Made by a program: the position numbers and the translations under genes | Notes under the pieces: generated by a model | Seen by the model: only the letters and a program-made list of their open reading frames with translations | Database searches by the model: none | What the model was told of the DNA's origin: nothing | Shown here: positions 53,101 to 59,100 of the stretch, piece after piece | How positions within the stretch are numbered: the stretch's first letter is position 1 | How the letters are laid out: the number at the start of each line of letters is the position of its first letter | Assembly: GCA_036346155.1 (NCBI GenBank) | Contig: JARFIY010000299.1 | Location: forward strand, 7,588,001-7,652,000 | DNA from: Sinelater perroti | Lineage: Eukaryota; Arthropoda; Insecta; Coleoptera; Elateridae | Direction: 5' to 3' | Length of the DNA stretch: 64,000 bases

Positions 53101-56100
53101 ATGAATAACTGCCTAAATCTCGTCGATGGTCCAGAATTTATTTTATTTCAAATACGATTTAAGTTTTAGAAACAGTCAGAAGTTATGGGGCGACTAGTTT
53201 TCGAACTCAGTCATCGATTCTTGAAAATTATAATCCGCAAACAATCAACATTTTCCAGTGTTTTGCTCATTACTGGTCGTCCAGAACGTGGATCGCTTTC
53301 AATAGATTCCCGGCAACGACTAAATTGTTTGTGCCATATCTTTAGTCGTAATCCACTCATTGCATCGCTTTTTAAATCATCTGCATAGTTTTGATCCAAA
53401 TCTTTACTCGTTTAGTCGCTGCAAATGCGATGATAACTCCCAGTTGATTCGACCAGTGAAATCGTCCTCATTCACGCACGTGCATTACAGTCCACAAACT
53501 GTTTTCATTATATTAACATTGGTTTGACATTATTGGGATAGACCTCGTAAAAATTCTCATTTGTTATAACATTTTTTTAAATTTTTTGTAAATTGGTAAC
53601 AATTGCAACAATTTCTATCCAAGCTTCTTAACCATGTTATAGAATGACATCCGACTACCAATGTTAGTCTAAACTTGTATCTGATTGCTCTCAGCAAAAA
53701 CGTCGAAATTTGCAGTTCAGTTATTTTCGTGTAGTTTCAAGCGAGCTACTCCCAAAATAGTTTAATTGAATACAAAGTAGAGGTTGTCAATCTTTAAAAA
53801 CTATTCCCAATGTCTGGCCTTAATTAAGCTCTTGACAACCAATAAACATCCGCATTCGTCATCAGTCATAGTTATTATTACCAGAAATGATGTTAGACTA
53901 AGAAAGTCATTCATTTTCTACAACTTAGAATCAATTTCAAGCGGTACAAAGTTTAATGTAAGATTCAGGCATCACAATTATATTAAAATAGAACTACCTA
54001 TAGGCTTTCCAAAAGTGAGTATTATATTGATATCCACCCTTCTTAATCGTCTCCCGTAATTTCCAGAATTCAGATGTAGGTTTAGTACCCAACAAGAATT
54101 GTTTTATATTATTTATCTATATAAATTGTTTATTTTTAAATAAAGTTATTCAGATCTGAAACCCGATAAATCTCTCTGGTTACCGGGAATTCTCGATCTG
54201 CAATTTATTCTGTAAATTTCTGAATTTCCAAATAGGACAAAAAAAACATTTCCTTGGGAATTTATCTCAGAATTAGGTGCTGCACAACATTATATTCCTC
54301 GTGTTCTTTAAACTCCACGAACAACCTCCAGAGTAGCTACACCAAACCAGATATGGCAGAAACAACCAAAAGCGACAAAGACGTGTTAGAATTACTTTGC
54401 ATTAAAATGCTTGAGTAAAGCTCAGAAAATATCTTGATTTTTCGAAATACTATGTTACAAGAGTCTATAAGACTATAGACTATAAAAATAAAAAATAAAA
54501 ATAAAGACTATAAAAAATATAAAAACGATATTCTATGTTTGCTACGCGTTTATAAGACTGATTATGAAAATCTGCTTAAGATCAGATGAACCACTATTCT
54601 ATATTTGCCCTGATAGCATTGATGCTAAGAAATTGTTGTCTACGCAGTCAATCTTTTATCAGTCTAAACACAAGTCAGAAGATATACCCAAAGATTATGT
54701 TGAGTGTTATGGAATATTCTAGTCAAGATTAGCAGTCTAGCGTTATTGTATTCCAATGAGGGCTGGTTTGACTCTACAAAATTCAACCATTCAGCTTAAT
54801 CAGCATCGCCATATAAAAATATAGTATTGATATTTTAGCTAGATTTCAAATAATCCAAAAAGTTGCCTTTTTTCTATTCCAAAAGACAGTGAACATTGCT
54901 TTATTTGCTGAAGGGCGTGTCTTATAATCACATTCCGTTATTTAATGATCTGTAGTTTTGACTCTCGCTTTTAACAATGATGCAATCCAGTTCCCTATAG
55001 GTTCAATAGGTCCTGATAAACTTGCAGTTCTTTTCCGTCATTGTGTAAAAATTTGTGTTATTTATCTCATGCCTGTAGTAGAATACTGCATGTGCCCCCC
55101 CACAGTTAACGATAAATGAACAACAAAGATTATACACCCAGATAGTCAATTTTCATCTTTGATCTCCTGGCAACCACATCCGCTTATGGAGTCCGAACCT
55201 CAAGAGTTGTTGGAATGAAGACTGCAAATCAAGAGTACAATCGAACTGGAAATCCCCAAACAAAACCCAAACACCTCAGATGGTGTTACGGTAGCAAAAT
55301 CGAAAGGAACTGTTGAGGGGCCCGATTTTACCCACAATAGCATAAAATATTCTTCGAAAACTTGAAGCCGCCCCAAAAACTACTGGCGATGATAATTTGC
55401 CCAATCTAAAGTCTATTGCGAGCAAAATAAAGTCACACTCAAGACCTCAGTTTCCAAATAAAACGTTGTCATTAACAAATCTTGCCAATGTCACAGCTAA
55501 TTTCTGACCACAAACCGACTACAACAATCAAAGCAATAAGATGCAGAAAGGTAATAGACCTAGACAATATCTACTCAGAGTTCACCAAAAATCTTAGTCA
55601 AAAAGCTATATGATTAGTAAGCTTCTACAATGGCATCATACAAACAAATAAACTACCATTGACATTTAAGAAAAGCAAAGTGATAGTCATATTACAACCA
55701 GATAAAAACCCAAAACATCCCAAACAGTATCAAAGAATTATGCATATCTTAACTATTAACTTTTAAAGCAAGTTTTTAAAACAAACTGTTGTGTTCATAG
55801 ACTTGAGTGATTCCTAATATAATAAAGTATCTTACATAATCTTTATAATTTGGCGCCTTGTAAGAAATTACTGTTACTCATGAATGAAATGCTGAATAAC
55901 CGACTTTTGTAAGTTTACATAAGAGGGAAAAATAACAGTTTAAAAAAATACAAAACGGCCCATCAAAAAGATCCACGTTGATCTCTTAACATCTATGTCT
56001 GACCCACCAAAGACCAGCTCAAAGAAATTTATGTATGCTGATGACCAGGCCTTGGGCATCAAAATTAACAACTTTAAAGACGCAAAATCAACACTCACAA

Positions 56101-59100
56101 TTGATCTTGAAAATATGCACTATTTATTTCACTTAATAGGACCTACAAATCCAAGGAAAATGGAAATATGCTCCTTCCATCTGGACAACTATTCAGCTAA
56201 CTATAACCTAGACATTACACTCCAAGATACCCGACTCCTCCACAACACTCAAAATGCTTGGAACAGAACACTCATCTTTGAAAAGCACCTGCATCCAAAA
56301 CCAAGACTAAAAACTTCATTCAGAAATTCACAGGATCTGCGCAAATGCCGAACTACCTGGAATATCAGAATTGGCTCTAGTCTACTCCACTGCAGAGTAT
56401 TGTTTCCATATATGGCAGAACAGCAATCACAAAGGTCCAATAGATATCCAGTTCAATCAAACCATGCATACAACAAATGGCAACATAAAACCTACCCCCA
56501 TACAGTGACTCCCCGTTTTCTACAAAGTCTTCAAGTCACAGTATGGAAAAATGGGTGGTAAAGCGAACGGAAAACCAGGGACACGAAAATAAAAGCCTCT
56601 CAAAGCTGCCAAGAAGGGAAGTGTGAGGACTTGACTGATGCTACAGAGAATGGTAAATAAATGGAGAATGGAAAAATAAAAAAGAGTAATATGGACAAAC
56701 CAAGAAATCTGACTTGTTGGAGATGCAACTCTCTCAAATGTTATTTTAGTCAAGTTGAGGAACAATCACATACCTGATACGAAAGTGTTCCACAAAATGC
56801 TTCAATATTCATTTACGTACAAAATTCATTGATGCCAATCCGCTACCACCTACTGCTTCGTCCTCAAAAAATTCAGTAATTGTCAATTCATGCCAACAGA
56901 TCCATACTTTTCCTCATTGAATGACTCTGGAACATCTGGACAAATGAATGGGAATGATTGAGAAGCTAGAGGGATTTATCAGGAAACACCCCCATATCAC
57001 CCCCAATCAAATCACAAAACACTTGCTCGTTTGTGTAAGACAGAGTCGTTTAATGCTAGAAATAATCATAAAGAATGTGAGCGTTACATTCATACACCTG
57101 ATTTGGAAGAATTTTTTCTACAAGATAACAGTACAATTCAGTTCCTGATGATAAAGTGTCATTGCAGCCTATGATTCTCAGAAGATTTGAGTGAATGCAT
57201 CACTCCACGATGGAACATGTTTGTCGTTTGCATTGAAGCCTCTTGGGAGAGGAGTACTTTGCACACTTAGTCTAAAGTTGTCAGAAATAAGTAGCACAGT
57301 AACTTTCTTGTTCTTATCCCTATCAGAAATAACTTCATGAAGTGTGTCCCTTTACTTAATATTCGCCCCATGTAAGCTGTCCTATTGTGTAGTTGATTAA
57401 ATTATCTGGAAACGAAAATAGACAAAGATGAAGGGTATAGCAAAAATAATAAACATATTTAAAACTTTTGGGTTTGTCACAAACATTCAGTTTTACTTTA
57501 TCAGGATAGCGTTCTATTACCGGAATGTTACCCATAAAGTATTAGATAGCCAAGGTGTGCATTTGCACTGTGAAATTATTAATTATAAGCTGGTCTATCA
57601 CATAAAGACGGAACTTTTCCACAATGTGAATTGAGGTAATTGCATCATTTTGTAGCAATCTCCGATTCAAGAAAACCTTGTTATGGTCTTGTACGAATAC
57701 AATTTATACTCTGCTTATTCACAATTACAGTGAGATTAAATGTGCTTCGTCACTTAGCGCAAAAATTCCAAGGGCATCAATTTATCTTAATTTAATGGGC
57801 TCTAGCAAATGATATTCTAGCCTGTGCATTTTATAAGATCAAATTTATATATTTGTAGCAATAAATATGTGACATGCCAAATCTATGACAAACATGTTTA
57901 TTTTTGTCACACTCTGTATAAGCTGCTACTGAAAAACATACCAGGTGAAAGCTTACACGAAGTTTCATATTTTGTTTATAAAATTAGAACGAAATTATAA
58001 AGAATTTATAGAATCCGGAAATAAAACGTGAAAGAATCATAAAATCTTATAATGTTAAATTACCCTGGTGATTGTCATTTGTTTGGGTTACTTGTAGAAA
58101 TTCAGAACAGATGAAGTACTACTAAAACATGCTTTGCAGAGACTGTGACAGTCACCCAGTACTTTCTACATCAAAAGAATTAGGAAGTTGCTCAGATGCT
58201 ACAGAAATATTTTGAAACACTGATATACATCAATGCTTGTTGGACGTCCCATTTCCTCTGTAGAAATAATCTTTAAAAAAGACTGAGAAATAATTCGAAG
58301 GTTTAATTCGCTTTCAAATCGACTAAGTAATCACTAGTTTGTTGTTGTATTACTCATACCTTCTATGCTTTGTCACCAACCTCAACAGTATCTAGTGCCA
58401 ACCTTACAAACACAAAATACCTTACAAGATTAATAGTACTACAGAAAAATGTTATGCCCACCTTGAAATTTTAACAAGTTTTAAGTCCTAGATCAAAACA
58501 TTAAGATCGTGCGCGATAAAATGCTATCTTAACCAACTAAAAATTATATTTATACCCAGTACAGAATGAAATATTAAAATTGGCGGCACTAACTGTCAGT
58601 TGATTAGACAATATTTTTGTATCATGTCAATAGTACTGACAGCCATCAAACTCAGCTGATTCTTCAACACAAAACTACTTTTTGCCTTAAAGTTGAATCG
58701 TTCTTAAATTGGATTGTTAAAAGGGTGTTAATCTCAAGTAGGCAAAAAGCTGTTAATAATCCCCCCAACTTTTCAAATGACGCGTCAACGTTTGTTGACA
58801 TCGCATGGGTTATCAACAACAATAAACAAACTTGCTGCTGGCGTCTTGGCGATTCTGGCCAAACGAAACGGAAGAGGGCCGCGTCTGGCCCGTCCAAGAG
58901 GCGCTGGGCCGCACGGCTGCGCGCCCCGAGAGCGCGCAGGGGTGTCGGCAAGGTGCCCGCGCCCGCTGCGAATTCTCACCTGCACGTCGAGGCTGATGTT
59001 CTTGACGGTGCCAGTCCCATTGTACAAGTCAACGGACAGCTGATCCAGCGTGAGCTTCTCCTCGAAGAACTGGCCCAGGTAGCGCTGCAGCAGGTAGATG

